64,000 bases of DNA from Streptomyces bottropensis ATCC 25435 (GCF_000383595.1 NZ_KB911581.1:1653727-1717726), one strand, 5' to 3'; shown: positions 9,808 to 18,760, counted from the stretch's first letter. Program-made: numbers and translations. Notes: a model not told the origin generated them from the sequence alone.

Positions 9808-12789
9808 GTGCGCGCGGACGGCGGTGCGCGGCGGGGCCGTCCGCAGGCGAGGGAAGTGATCCCGTTGCCCGTCTCCTGGGACGACATCGGCGGTCTCGTC
9901 GATGCCCACGAGCGCTTTCTCGCCGGCGCGTGGGTCGACTCGGATGTCCGGCACCCGGTGCTCGACTCCTGGAAGCGCTGCCGTTCCGCCGGGCTGGAAC
10001 CCCACCGGCTGGTGAGCCCCTACGCTCCCGACCTCGCCCTGGAGGAACCCTTCCTGCGCGCCGCCGACCCCGTGCTCGCACGGCTCACCGCCTCCCTCGC
10101 GAACGTGAGCATGAGCGTCGTGCTCTGCGACGGACAGGCCCGCGTGGTCCAACGGCACGGCGGCGACCGGCACCTCCTCACCCGCCTCGACGAGGTCAAC
10201 TTCGCCCCCGGCTTCTGCGCCTCCGAGGCCGCCGCGGGCACCAACGGCGTCGGCACCGCCCTCGCCGAGCGCCGGCCCGTCCACGTCCTCGGCCGCGAAC
10301 ACTTCGCCGACTGTCTCTCCCCGTTCGCCTGCGCCGGCGCCCCCGTCCGCAACCCGCTCAGCGGCCGCGTCGAGGCCGTACTCGACCTGACCTGCCTGCG
10401 CGACGACGCCGACCCCACGATGCTGCGACTGGTCCGCGACGCCGCCCACGACATCGAGGCGGGCCTTCTGGAACAGGCCACGGAACGGGAACGGGCCCTC
10501 CTCGCCGCGTACCGCCGAGCCGCCGCCCTCACCGCCGACACAGCCGCCGACACCCGGCCCCGGCAGCCCGGACGACAGCCCGAGCGACAGCCCGAGCGAC
10601 AGTCCGAACGGCAGCCCGAGCGGCAGGCGTGGGCACGGGGCGACGACGGCCGGTACGGCGCCGACCTCGGCCGCGTCGACCTGGCCGTCCTCCGCGAGAA
10701 GGCCGAGGAACTCATCGCCTCGCCCCACCGCACCCTCGACGAGGTCACCCTCTCCGCCGGGCGCGTCGCCACCCTGCTCCGCCGCCCGATCATGGGGGAG
10801 TCCGGCGAGACCGGGGTGGTCATCGAGGCCCGTCTTCTCGGCGGCCCCCGTCTCCACCACACCCGGCCGACGGCCCACCCCACGCCCCGGACCACGCGGC
10901 AGCCGACGACCGCACCGCCTCCGCCCGGCCCCCCGTCGCGACCCGCACCACCCCCGACCGTCGTCCTCCGCACGGTCCTACCCGCGTCCCCGCCCCAGCC
11001 GAGAAGCAAGGGGCCGCTCGAAACGGACGAGCCGCCCGACTCGGCCGCCGACGCGTGGCTGCTCCTCGTCGGCGAACCAGGCGTCGGCCGGCTCGCCGTG
11101 CTCGCCCGCCGTCGCCTGGAACTGCTGCACGACGCCGGAACCCGCATCGGCACCACCCTGGACGTCACCCGCACCGCCGAGGAACTGACGGACGTGGCCG
11201 TCCCCGGCTTCGCCGACTTCGCGGCCGTCGACCTGCCGGTCCCCGTCCTCCTCGGCGAGGAACCGGAACCCCTCGGCCCCGGCATGGCACTGAGCCGCGT
11301 CGCACTGGGCGCCGTACACGAGCAGTCGCGTATCTACGAGGTGGGGGACCCGGTGTGCTACGTCTCCTCCACGCCCCAGGCGCGCAGCTGGGAGAGCGGG
11401 CGTCCGGTGCTCGAACCGGTGCTGGCGGAGGCCGGCGGCCGGCTCGCTCAGGACCCGGCCCGGCTGCGCCGCGCCCTCGCCGCGGGCATCCACTCCCTGA
11501 TCACCGTGCCCCTGCGGGCACGCGGCGCGACCCTCGGCGTCGTCAGCTTCTACCGAGCCGAACGCCCCGAACCGTTCGAGGACGACGACCTCGCGCTCGC
11601 CCAGGAACTGGTCGGCCGCGCGGCGATCTGCATCGACAACGCCCGCCGCTACACCCGCGAGCACAACACCGCCCTCGCCCTGCAGCGCAGCCTGCTGCCG
11701 CGCGGCCGGTCCGAACAGGGCGCGGTCGAGGTCGCCTACCGCTACCTCCCCGCGCAGGCGGGCGTCGGCGGCGACTGGTTCGACGTCATCCCGCTCTCCG
11801 GCGCGCGTGTCGCACTGGTCGTCGGCGACGTGGTCGGTCACGGCCTGCACGCCGCCGTGACCATGGGACGCCTGCGCACCGCCGTGCACAACTTCTGCGC
11901 CCTCGACCTGCCCCCGGACGAGCTGCTCACCCAGCTCGACGACCTGGTCGGCCGCCTCGACCGGGGCGAGGGCTGGGCGGTGGAGAACACCCACCAGGAC
12001 TCCGGCATCGTCGGCGCGACCTGTCTGTACGCCGTCTACGACCCGGTGTCCCGGCGCTGCGTCCTCACCCGCGCCGGACACCCGCTGCCGGCGGTCGTCT
12101 CCCCCGACGGAACGGTGGACTACGTCGACCTGCCCTCGGGACCCCCGCTGGGCCTGGGCGGTATGCCCTTCGAGACCGCCGAACTCGAACTGGCCGAGGG
12201 CAGCCAACTGGTCCTTTACACCGACGGCCTCGTCGAGGACCGGCACCGCGACATCGACACCGGCCTCGACAAGCTCCGTAGCGTCCTGGCCCGCACCGAC
12301 CGCGCCCCCGAGGCCACCTGCGAGGCGGTCCTCGCCGCCCTGCTCCCGGCCCGGCCGGCCGACGACGTGGCACTCCTCGTAGCCCGTACCCACGCCCTGG
12401 GCCCGGACCGGGTCGCCCAGTGGGACCTGCCCGGCGACCCGGCCGTCGTCTCCCTCGCCCGGCGCGCCGTCACCGGCCAACTGGCCGACTGGGGCCTGGA
12501 CGACCTGGCCGTCACCACGGAACTGGTGGCCAGCGAACTGGTCACCAACGCCATCCGCCACGCCACCGGCCCCGTCCGGCTCCGCCTCCTGCGCGACCGC
12601 GCCCTGACCTGCGAGGTCCACGACGGCAGCAACACCTCACCCCACCTGCGCCGCGCCCACACCGAGGACGAGGACGGCCGCGGCCTCTACCTGGTGGCCC
12701 GCCTCACCGAACGCTGGGGCACCCGCTACACCCCCCACGGCAAAACGATCTGGACGGAACAGCCGCTGCCCCGGCCCCATGCTCGATGA
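9808..12789 (+). CDS. multi-domain GAF-SpoIIE phosphatase-HATPase signalling protein
   Basis: A 993-aa soluble protein with several regulatory modules. Residues of about 35-220 look like the GAF-type sensor of AcoR/DhaR activators (VLDSWKRCRSAG, then TNGVGTALAERRPVHVLGREHF). Residues of about 245-390 hold a linker with short QPERQ repeats, an ANTAR-like or helical stretch and a Pro-rich spacer. Residues of about 430-620 form a second GAF with a HSLITVPLRARG core. Residues of about 640-850 form a PP2C/SpoIIE phosphatase (GGDWFDVIPL, VVGDVVGHG, YTDGLVEDR). The last 130 residues are an anti-sigma-type HATPase (ASELVTNAIRHA, DGRGLYLVARL). Such proteins switch anti-sigma/anti-anti-sigma partners. 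GTG at 9808 has AGGAGA at 8-nt spacing. Confidence 0.88.
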   Translation: MRADGGARRGRPQAREVIPLPVSWDDIGGLVDAHERFLAGAWVDSDVRHPVLDSWKRCRSAGLEPHRLVSPYAPDLALEEPFLRAADPVLARLTASLANVSMSVVLCDGQARVVQRHGGDRHLLTRLDEVNFAPGFCASEAAAGTNGVGTALAERRPVHVLGREHFADCLSPFACAGAPVRNPLSGRVEAVLDLTCLRDDADPTMLRLVRDAAHDIEAGLLEQATERERALLAAYRRAAALTADTAADTRPRQPGRQPERQPERQSERQPERQAWARGDDGRYGADLGRVDLAVLREKAEELIASPHRTLDEVTLSAGRVATLLRRPIMGESGETGVVIEARLLGGPRLHHTRPTAHPTPRTTRQPTTAPPPPGPPSRPAPPPTVVLRTVLPASPPQPRSKGPLETDEPPDSAADAWLLLVGEPGVGRLAVLARRRLELLHDAGTRIGTTLDVTRTAEELTDVAVPGFADFAAVDLPVPVLLGEEPEPLGPGMALSRVALGAVHEQSRIYEVGDPVCYVSSTPQARSWESGRPVLEPVLAEAGGRLAQDPARLRRALAAGIHSLITVPLRARGATLGVVSFYRAERPEPFEDDDLALAQELVGRAAICIDNARRYTREHNTALALQRSLLPRGRSEQGAVEVAYRYLPAQAGVGGDWFDVIPLSGARVALVVGDVVGHGLHAAVTMGRLRTAVHNFCALDLPPDELLTQLDDLVGRLDRGEGWAVENTHQDSGIVGATCLYAVYDPVSRRCVLTRAGHPLPAVVSPDGTVDYVDLPSGPPLGLGGMPFETAELELAEGSQLVLYTDGLVEDRHRDIDTGLDKLRSVLARTDRAPEATCEAVLAALLPARPADDVALLVARTHALGPDRVAQWDLPGDPAVVSLARRAVTGQLADWGLDDLAVTTELVASELVTNAIRHATGPVRLRLLRDRALTCEVHDGSNTSPHLRRAHTEDEDGRGLYLVARLTERWGTRYTPHGKTIWTEQPLPRPHAR

Positions 12790-13039
12790 GCTGCGCCTAC
12801 ACCGATATCCGGCGAGGTGCGGTTGTGCAGCAGGCGATGCTGAGCAGGGTCATGGCGATGGCGGGCACTGTCGCTTCCAGCCCTGCGTACAGGCGAAGGC
12901 GTGCCAGACGGGGACGCGGCCCTTCCGATGGGACGTGTTGTGTTCGCCTTCCCGTACAGGGAGTTCGGCCAGGCCACGTGCGCGGCGCCATGGCCACGAC
13001 CAGGCCGACCGGGCAGCACCGGCCGCCGACGGGCAGGCC

Positions 13040-13320
13040 GGGGAGGTATCGCCGACGCCGGAAGCGGCGAAGACGAAATCGCAGGTGCCGGTGTGGCGTG
13101 ACGGGCTTGCGCGGTCGGCGTTGTCGGTGGACTGCCAGCGCATCCTCGCCGCGCTCGCGGACCGGGCCCGGCTCGGGCAGGGGCCGATGACCTGCCAGGA
13201 GATGGCCGCTTCGTCGGCATGGACGTGGTTCCGGCGCGGGTGGAGGCGCTGAGGTCGAAGGCGAAACGCCTGGTCGCGCGCGGCTGGCCGAGCCGGCGCC
13301 GGGCCGGTTCACGCCCGCCT
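13040..13320 (+). pseudogene. decayed C-terminal regulator/transposase-associated domain
   Basis: A helical domain can be read only by changing frame twice. The segment VWRDGLARSALSVDCQRILA through GPMTCQEMAA is in one frame, GMDVVPARVEALRSKAKRLV in the next, and AEPAPGRFTP in a third. The text reads as one continuous HTH-like protein end with two indels, so the gene is dead. The 5' part upstream of 13040 is not recognisable. It abuts another transposon relic on the opposite strand, which suggests an old insertion site. The family is recalled only vaguely from Streptomyces; I give it no function. Confidence 0.5.
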
Positions 13321-13493
13321 GTGGCGTGATCGGGCCAGGCGGCGGGTCATGAGCAGGGTCATCGACCAGTAGATCATCGCCTCGGCGCTGGCGGTACGGC
13401 GCTCGAAGTCGCGGTCCGGGCGGCGAGTGCGCATGAGGTGCGCGAGGAGACGCTCGACGATCCACCGCTCGGGCAGCACCACCGCCACCCCTC
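13309..13493 (-). pseudogene. IS5-family transposase C-terminal remnant
   Basis: The minus strand encodes VVLPERWIVERLLAHLMRTR followed by DFERRTASAEAMIYWSMTLL and TRRLAR. This matches the end of IS5/IS427-type transposases, where the Glu of the DDE triad sits in WVVERTFxWL. Only the last 60 or so residues remain; the frame continues upstream but without transposase character. No inverted repeats were identified. Confidence 0.7.
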
Positions 13494-13701
13494 CGTGCCC
13501 ATCGGCTTCCCAGCCGACTTCAACCTGTGCCGCCACCGCTGTGCGCCCGCCGACGTGCCGACCGCGCATGCCGGCTGGCGCGCGTCGATACCTGGCCGCC
13601 GGTCCTGCCTGTGCCGCGAACGACAGGTTGCGAGCTCGCAGAAAACTGGCCATGGTCGCTGAAGGTGATCAATTGATCACGCACTGCGATCTGGAGAAGA
13701 A

Positions 13702-14685
13702 ATGCTCAGACGTCAACTAAGCGCCGTGGTCCTGGCTGTGCCGATTGTTGCTGTGCTCGGCATGGGAAGCGTGGCAAGCGCGGAACCCCAGGTGTCCATC
13801 CCGTGTGATGTGACTGCGCTCAACAATGCGATCGTCGCCGCGAACAACAACACCGGGCCGCACACCATCCGGCTCGCGCCCAAATGCGTCTACAACGTCA
13901 CGACTCCGGCGTCGACCGGCGGGCTCGGCGCCAACGCTCTGCCGCAGATCACGGGCACTGTCACCCTGCTGGGTCACCACACCACCATCCGACGGGACCC
14001 CGACGCTGCCGATGCCTTCCGCATCGCGGAGATCGACGGTCCCAACGGGCGCCTGACCGTGGACGGTGTCACGGCGACCGGTGGCGGCTACCTCGATTAC
14101 GCCGGCACCTACCTGCCCACCGACGGAGGGACGCTCATCCTCCGGCACAGCACGGTGACCAACAGCACGGCGAACCAGGGGGGTGCCATTTTCGTCAACC
14201 AGGGCAGCACCCTCGAAGTCCATGACAGCGTTCTGCGGGACAGCGCGGCACAGCGGGGAGGCGCCATCTACAACGGGCCGCGCAGCACCACCCTGCTCGA
14301 CAACACCAAAGTGGAGCGGAACCAGGCTACGCAATTGGGTGGTGGCATCTTCACCGCCGGGGCCTCACTGACCATCAAGAAGTCGCACATCGGCGCCAAT
14401 CGCGCCTTCGAGCAGGGCGGCGGAATCTACAACGACCGCGCCCCGATGACCGTCTCCTCGACGACCATCGCCGGCAATCGCGCAGGCCAGATGGGCGGCG
14501 GTATCGCCAACTACGGCACCAGCACGCTGACGAAAACAGTGGTGCGGCACAACAGTGCGCTCAACGGCGGCGGCATCTGGCAAGCGCCGTCCCCCAGCGT
14601 CCTGAACCTCGTCAACAGCCGGATCGTCGACAACACCCCCAACAACTGCCGGCCTGTCGGCTCGGTCCCCGGCTGTACGTCCTGA
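13702..14685 (+). CDS. secreted right-handed beta-helix repeat protein
   Basis: A 327-aa protein with a clean Sec signal peptide (basic start, hydrophobic core, VASA-EP cleavage region near residue 27). The mature protein is built of about 20-residue rungs with recurring QGGAIFVNQGS, RGGAIYNGP, LGGGIFTAG, QGGGIYNDRA, MGGGIANYG and NGGGIWQAP motifs. These are the GGGI turns of polymorphic-outer-membrane-type parallel beta-helices found in adhesins and polysaccharide-binding proteins. No catalytic residues of pectate lyases are evident. Two Cys at the extreme C-terminus and two early ones could form disulphides. The ribosome-binding site is GGAGAAGAA directly before ATG. Its G+C is a little lower than its neighbours, and it lies on the chromosome side of the left attachment site. 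Confidence 0.8.
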   Translation: MLRRQLSAVVLAVPIVAVLGMGSVASAEPQVSIPCDVTALNNAIVAANNNTGPHTIRLAPKCVYNVTTPASTGGLGANALPQITGTVTLLGHHTTIRRDPDAADAFRIAEIDGPNGRLTVDGVTATGGGYLDYAGTYLPTDGGTLILRHSTVTNSTANQGGAIFVNQGSTLEVHDSVLRDSAAQRGGAIYNGPRSTTLLDNTKVERNQATQLGGGIFTAGASLTIKKSHIGANRAFEQGGGIYNDRAPMTVSSTTIAGNRAGQMGGGIANYGTSTLTKTVVRHNSALNGGGIWQAPSPSVLNLVNSRIVDNTPNNCRPVGSVPGCTS

Positions 14686-14871
14686 CCGCGGAGCGGGCCC
14701 ATCAACGGTGCGGCCCTGGGTGATCAGTGACCCGGACCCGGGGGGAGGGGATGGAGGGGGCGGAGCTGTGGGCCCCGCCCCTTGCACCCGATGACCTGGG
14801 ACGATGCCTCAAGCTCCCGTCCACACCTCGTCCACAGCCCTCGACATAGAGCCGCTTCGGGCTGCATCCGC

Positions 14872-14987
14872 CTGCACATACGCGAAGACCCCGTTCTCAG
14901 CGAAAGCGCTGATGGCGGGGTCTTTGGGCACCTCATACAAGGTGCCCCCGGCAGGATTCGAACCTGCGCACACGGCTCCGGAGGCCG
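14872..14987. repeat. left attachment site (partial tRNA-Arg copy)
   Basis: This stretch matches 32025-32140 with two mismatches (14902, 14937), offset 17153 bases. The perfect core 14938-14987 covers the 3' half of the tRNA-Arg(CCG), from the anticodon stem-loop to the acceptor end. At 14988 the match stops and the 5' half of the tRNA is missing, so this copy is not a functional tRNA. Together with the intact copy it defines the ends of an element integrated into the tRNA 3' end. A weaker resemblance continues left to about 14830. Confidence 0.92.
14885..14924 (-). terminator. tRNA-type terminator, left copy
   Basis: Inverted arms AAGACCCCG and CGGGGTCTT enclose a second short stem (CAGCG / CGCTG), followed on the minus strand by the sequence leading away from the tRNA 3' end. 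It is the left copy of the terminator behind the intact tRNA-Arg. Confidence 0.7.
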
Positions 14988-15189
14988 CTTGGGTCCTGGG
15001 TAACGCGGCAGGTCACGGCCCTACAATGGACAGACCGGGCAGGACGAGTCCACGGATAGTCCACGGCCGACTGAGCATCGTTTCAGGAGAGTCGGTTGGC
15101 TGCGCTGTTCGAGGAGGCGCGCCGGGGTGTCGGGGTCGCGTTCTCTCACTTCTCTCCAGCTCCGATGGCGGCCGAGGTGGAGCAGTCTT

Positions 15190-17970
15190 TCAATTTTTCG
15201 TCTGGGGCCTCCCCATGAGATCGAGCAACTGGCGGGCTCTCTCCAAGTCCTCTTCGAATACGTCGGGTCGTTGCTCGGCCAGGACCTCGCGGATGTCGAC
15301 GGTGCGGGTGATGGCGGTCAGCGCCTCTTCCCGCCGCCCCAGGCCTGCCAGATGGATCGATTGGTTGTTCAGTGCGGTGGCGAGGTCGGGCAGGAAGGCG
15401 TCGGGTCGTTGCTCGGTCAGGACCTGGTAGGTGTCGACGGTGCGGGTGATGGCGGTCAGCGCCTCTTCCCGCCGCCCCAGGCCTGCCAGACGGATCGATT
15501 GGTTGTTCAGTGCGGTGGCGAGGTCGGGCAGGAAGGCGTCGGGTCGTTGCTCGGCCAGGACCTCGCGGATGTCGACGGCGCGGGTGATGGCGGTCAGCGC
15601 CTGCTCCCGCCACCCCAGGCCCGCCAGACGGATCGATTGGTTGTTCAGTGCGGTGGCGAGGTCGGGCAGGAAGGCGTCGGGTCGTTGCTCGGCCAGGACC
15701 TCACGGATGTCGACGGCGCGGGTGATGGCGGTCAGCGCCTCTTCCCACCGCCCCAGGCCCGCCAGACGGACCGACTGGTTGTTCAGCGCGGAGGCGAGGG
15801 CGGGCAGATCGGGATTGTGTCTGTCGTGGTGCTCGACCAGGGCTGTGCTGAGGAAGGCAGCCCATTCGCTGAGGGCAAGCGTGGAGTTCGGCAGCTGGTC
15901 GCTGAGGCGGTACAGCAGGGTGATGTCGTGTGTGGTGCGGGTCAGATATGTCAGGGCGGCAATCAGGGGCCTGGGGTGGGGCGTACGTGTTGCGGTGGTC
16001 AGGGCGGCCTCTCCCAGCACATGCGGGGCGGTGGTGATGGCCTCGCGCATGATGGCGCTGATGCTGTCATGGTGATGGGGGTGCTGGGCGGTGCGGGCCA
16101 GCACGGTCAGGGCCTGGGTGGCTTGTGGCTCGGTGAGGGCTGTCAGGATGCGGGTGAACAGGGCGGGTTCACGGCTGGTCTGTGTCCCGATGTGGTACTC
16201 GGCGATGCGGTCGGGCTGGAGGCTGCCCCAGACGGAGTCTGCCGGGGTCGGGTAGAGGTCGGCGAGCCAGGTGGCCAGCGCTCCGCGGACGGCTGCCGAG
16301 CTGTCGTCGGCCAGGCCGGGAAGCTGGGCCAGGAGCGTTCGGGCGTGATCGCGGTCGGACGCGGGGATCAGGCAGGCCAGGGCGACGGCGAGGGCACGGG
16401 TTTCGGTTCCACTACCCTGCCCGGTCAGCCCGCGTTCCGGGCTGTTGGCGGTGGCGTCCCAGTACTCGCGCTCGTGTCCCAGAAGCCGGCCTTCCAGCGC
16501 GGTGGCACGGCTGACGGTCTGGTGCGGGATGGTGGCGGTGTCCAGCAGCGCGAGGAGAGCGGCCATCTGGACCGACAAGGGAGTGTCGAACTCCGCGCCG
16601 GTGAGTGCGGGCAGTACGGCCGGGGTGGTCAGGGCAGGCAGGAGGGCTGCCCAGTCAGTGCGGGGGAAGATCCGGCGCAGCCGCTCGCTGAAGTCGTCCA
16701 GGGCCTGCCGGTAAGCGGTCGTGCGTTGGTGGGGTGTCTGGTGTAGGGCTGGGACTGGTGTGACGGTGGCGGTTGCCAGGGCCTGACTGCGGGGGTGTTC
16801 GGTGGCTCTGGTCCACCAGTCTCCGGCCGCGCGGGCCAGGGCCAGAATGCGCACAGGGGCGGCGGCCTGGTCGTGGTCGACTGCCTGAAGCAGGGTGTGC
16901 AGCTGCGGGGTGCGTGTTTCGGCGTAGTCGACGACGACCAGCAGCGGCCGGCACACCTGGGACAGGACATCCAGCGGCGTATGCGTATCCGTGGTCAGCC
17001 GGATCGCGGTCCAGCCGTGGCCGGACATACGCGAGGCAAGTTTGGCGGCCAGTCGCGTCTTGCCCGCGCCGCCCGCCCCGGTCAGCAGCCGCGCCTGCAC
17101 CAGGCTTTCGTCCCACCCCCAGATCCCGGCCGCCGCCCCGCTGGCGGTGCCGGGCTGCGTCTCGGTGGGTGGCTGGCACCAGTGGGTCAGATCCGTCAGC
17201 AGGTCCTCGCGCCCCATGAAGGACACCACCGCCTGCTCGGGGCGCAGCAGATCGGCCGGGGAACGCGGAGCCCGGGGAATCGTGGCGCGGTCGGTGACAT
17301 GCTGCAGATCGGCCGGTTCCAGGAGCATCGCCCGTCCGGTGTGCTCCTCGACCAGAGCACGCACCACCGGATCGGAAGCCAGGACATAGGCGGGGACAGC
17401 CTCCAACTGGGTGTGGCTCGAGCCGGGCGGATCGCCGGCCACCACCCCTGTCAGCAGCGGCGGCATCCCTGACGTGCTGCCGCACCACAGCGCAGCTCCG
17501 GACATGCCACCCCACGGTGAGGCGCCGTCGTGCGGTTCTGCCCCGGCGCCTCCGGTCAGGACGTAGCGGTCCCGGTCGCGGCCGCTGGCGGGCAGGATCC
17601 GCCCGTCCCGCTGCACACACGACACGGCGTCCCCGCCTGCCTGGCCCACCACCGGATAGCCGAGAGCCTGGGCCGGGCACGCCTGCATCGTCACCAGCCG
17701 CCCCCACCGCACCGCAGCCAACGGACGGTCCGACAGATCCTCCGCTGCCAGCAGCAGCGCCGCATCCCACCCCTTGGGCCCATCCTCAAGCCGGTCCCAC
17801 ACCACTCGACACGGCACCCGCCCGGACCGCCCGGGCAGCTGTACCGAGACCTGCGCACGGTCCTTGAGTACGTGCGCCGCAGTCAGCACCAGCCGCCCAC
17901 TCAGCACATACCCCGACCCCCGGGCACCGCCGGAACGCACCACAGCAACCCGCGCCGTATCCACCCCCAC
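15190..17970 (-). CDS. trypsin-STAND NTPase-TPR protein (predicted immunity effector)
   Basis: A protein of about 926 aa in three parts. Residues 1-200 form a trypsin-like protease with the triad visible as TAAHV (His about 33), WDAALL (Asp) and GMSGAALW (Ser). Residues of about 240-560 form a STAND/NB-ARC-like NTPase with Walker A TGAGGAGKTRLA and Walker B LLVVVDYAE. The C-terminus has four to five near-identical 46-residue TPR units (NNQSIRLAGLGRREEALTAI type). In such proteins the TPRs sense a trigger, the NTPase oligomerises and the protease cleaves targets; this is family-based inference. The gene lies 74 bp downstream of a trypco2 gene. GTG at 17970 is the outer start; GTG at 17964 is better spaced from AAAGGGGG. 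Confidence 0.88.
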   Translation of the reverse strand: MGVDTARVAVVRSGGARGSGYVLSGRLVLTAAHVLKDRAQVSVQLPGRSGRVPCRVVWDRLEDGPKGWDAALLLAAEDLSDRPLAAVRWGRLVTMQACPAQALGYPVVGQAGGDAVSCVQRDGRILPASGRDRDRYVLTGGAGAEPHDGASPWGGMSGAALWCGSTSGMPPLLTGVVAGDPPGSSHTQLEAVPAYVLASDPVVRALVEEHTGRAMLLEPADLQHVTDRATIPRAPRSPADLLRPEQAVVSFMGREDLLTDLTHWCQPPTETQPGTASGAAAGIWGWDESLVQARLLTGAGGAGKTRLAAKLASRMSGHGWTAIRLTTDTHTPLDVLSQVCRPLLVVVDYAETRTPQLHTLLQAVDHDQAAAPVRILALARAAGDWWTRATEHPRSQALATATVTPVPALHQTPHQRTTAYRQALDDFSERLRRIFPRTDWAALLPALTTPAVLPALTGAEFDTPLSVQMAALLALLDTATIPHQTVSRATALEGRLLGHEREYWDATANSPERGLTGQGSGTETRALAVALACLIPASDRDHARTLLAQLPGLADDSSAAVRGALATWLADLYPTPADSVWGSLQPDRIAEYHIGTQTSREPALFTRILTALTEPQATQALTVLARTAQHPHHHDSISAIMREAITTAPHVLGEAALTTATRTPHPRPLIAALTYLTRTTHDITLLYRLSDQLPNSTLALSEWAAFLSTALVEHHDRHNPDLPALASALNNQSVRLAGLGRWEEALTAITRAVDIREVLAEQRPDAFLPDLATALNNQSIRLAGLGWREQALTAITRAVDIREVLAEQRPDAFLPDLATALNNQSIRLAGLGRREEALTAITRTVDTYQVLTEQRPDAFLPDLATALNNQSIHLAGLGRREEALTAITRTVDIREVLAEQRPDVFEEDLERARQLLDLMGRPQTKN
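15237..15790 (-). repeat. 138-bp tandem repeats within the TPR region
   Basis: Four units of exactly 138 bp (46 codons) follow one another; the TTGGTTGTTC landmark recurs at 15361, 15499 and 15637, with a diverged copy at 15775. Adjacent units differ at only a few bases. Such long, similar in-frame repeats can gain or lose copies by slippage or recombination without breaking the frame. Confidence 0.9.
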
Positions 17971-18044
17971 GGCCCCCTTTCACGAATTCAGGCTTCAGGC
18001 AAGCGGCCCACCTGCCTGCACGGCGCCGCGCGATGCTGCGGCGA

Positions 18045-18377
18045 TCACTCGCCGAAGCGGGACCCGAGCCTCTCGCCCGTCGCATCCGGCTGGTCGGTGT
18101 TCACGTGATACGAGCCGTTGGTCACGGTGTCCTTCGGCGTCAACACGAGCTTCACCCGGTGCACCGACGCCTTCGACACCGAAGCCTCCGCACCGGCCGA
18201 CACCACCCACGCCTTCACCCCGGCCTTGCCCTTGCCCTCCTTGCGCATTTCCACCGAGAACTCCAGCTCCACCGGCCCCACCTCAAACCTCGGACCGGCA
18301 CCGCTGCCAGCCGCCGCAGCCACCAACTCCGCCCGCAGATGCTCCACAGCCTCCGCGATCCCGATCTCCTCAGCCAC
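18045..18377 (-). CDS. trypsin-co-occurring domain 2 (trypco2) protein
   Basis: A 110-aa soluble protein. An N-terminal helix (GIAEAVEHLRAELVAAAA) leads into beta strands FEVGPVELEFSVEM and GVKAWVVSAGAEASVS, then HRVKLVLTP. This is the pattern of the trypco2 domain, named for its genomic linkage to trypsin-like proteases in conflict systems. GTG at 18377 follows AAGGGG at 9-nt spacing; the open frame further upstream lacks conserved sequence. The acidic C-terminal tail after residue 85 is extra. It precedes the trypsin-STAND-TPR gene on the same strand by 74 bp, so the two form an operon. The partner probably controls or is recognised by the protease protein. Confidence 0.8.
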   Translation of the reverse strand: MAEEIGIAEAVEHLRAELVAAAAGSGAGPRFEVGPVELEFSVEMRKEGKGKAGVKAWVVSAGAEASVSKASVHRVKLVLTPKDTVTNGSYHVNTDQPDATGERLGSRFGE

Positions 18378-18760
18378 CCCGACCCACCCCTTCAAACCGG
18401 ACAAACCCCTGTGCGCACAGGACAGTGCAACAGCGCTGACGCCCACCACCCCCAAGAGAGTTCCCAACCTGCCCCAACGGCCAACAAATGAGCGATAGTT
18501 GTCAGAATTTGCACCACACTCGATCGCATGTGATCGCCAGGTAAGTGGGGCGAACACCTCGAAGGTGGGCGGAGTCTCATGGGCGAGGCAAGAGGCGTCT
18601 TCTTGCCCTGGGTCTTGTAGGGGATCTTGGTGAGCCGGGTTTTTGCTGGTCAGGGACGGCGGGCTCGTGCGCCTGGTGGTCGTCGTTGGTCGTCATTGGC
18701 CATTGTTGAGCGGCCTCGGACGGCCCAGGGACGGCCCAGCCATGGGGCTCGTGAACGTCG
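18378..18760. other. intergenic, probable promoter of the trypco2 operon
   Basis: About 380 bases between the trypco2 start and the stop of the next gene, both on the minus strand. It is less G+C-rich than average, with a stretch AACAACTATCGC-like on the minus strand near 18480-18500. No gene or clear hairpin was found. Confidence 0.45.

Noticed and set aside
14943-15000. A second tRNA-Arg gene
   Set aside because: Only the 3' half is present; the sequence diverges from tRNA at 14988, so there is no D-arm or 5' acceptor strand. It is an attachment-site remnant.
15237-15790. CRISPR array
   Set aside because: The 138-bp repeats have no unique spacers, are in frame with a large protein and encode TPR units; no cas genes are nearby.
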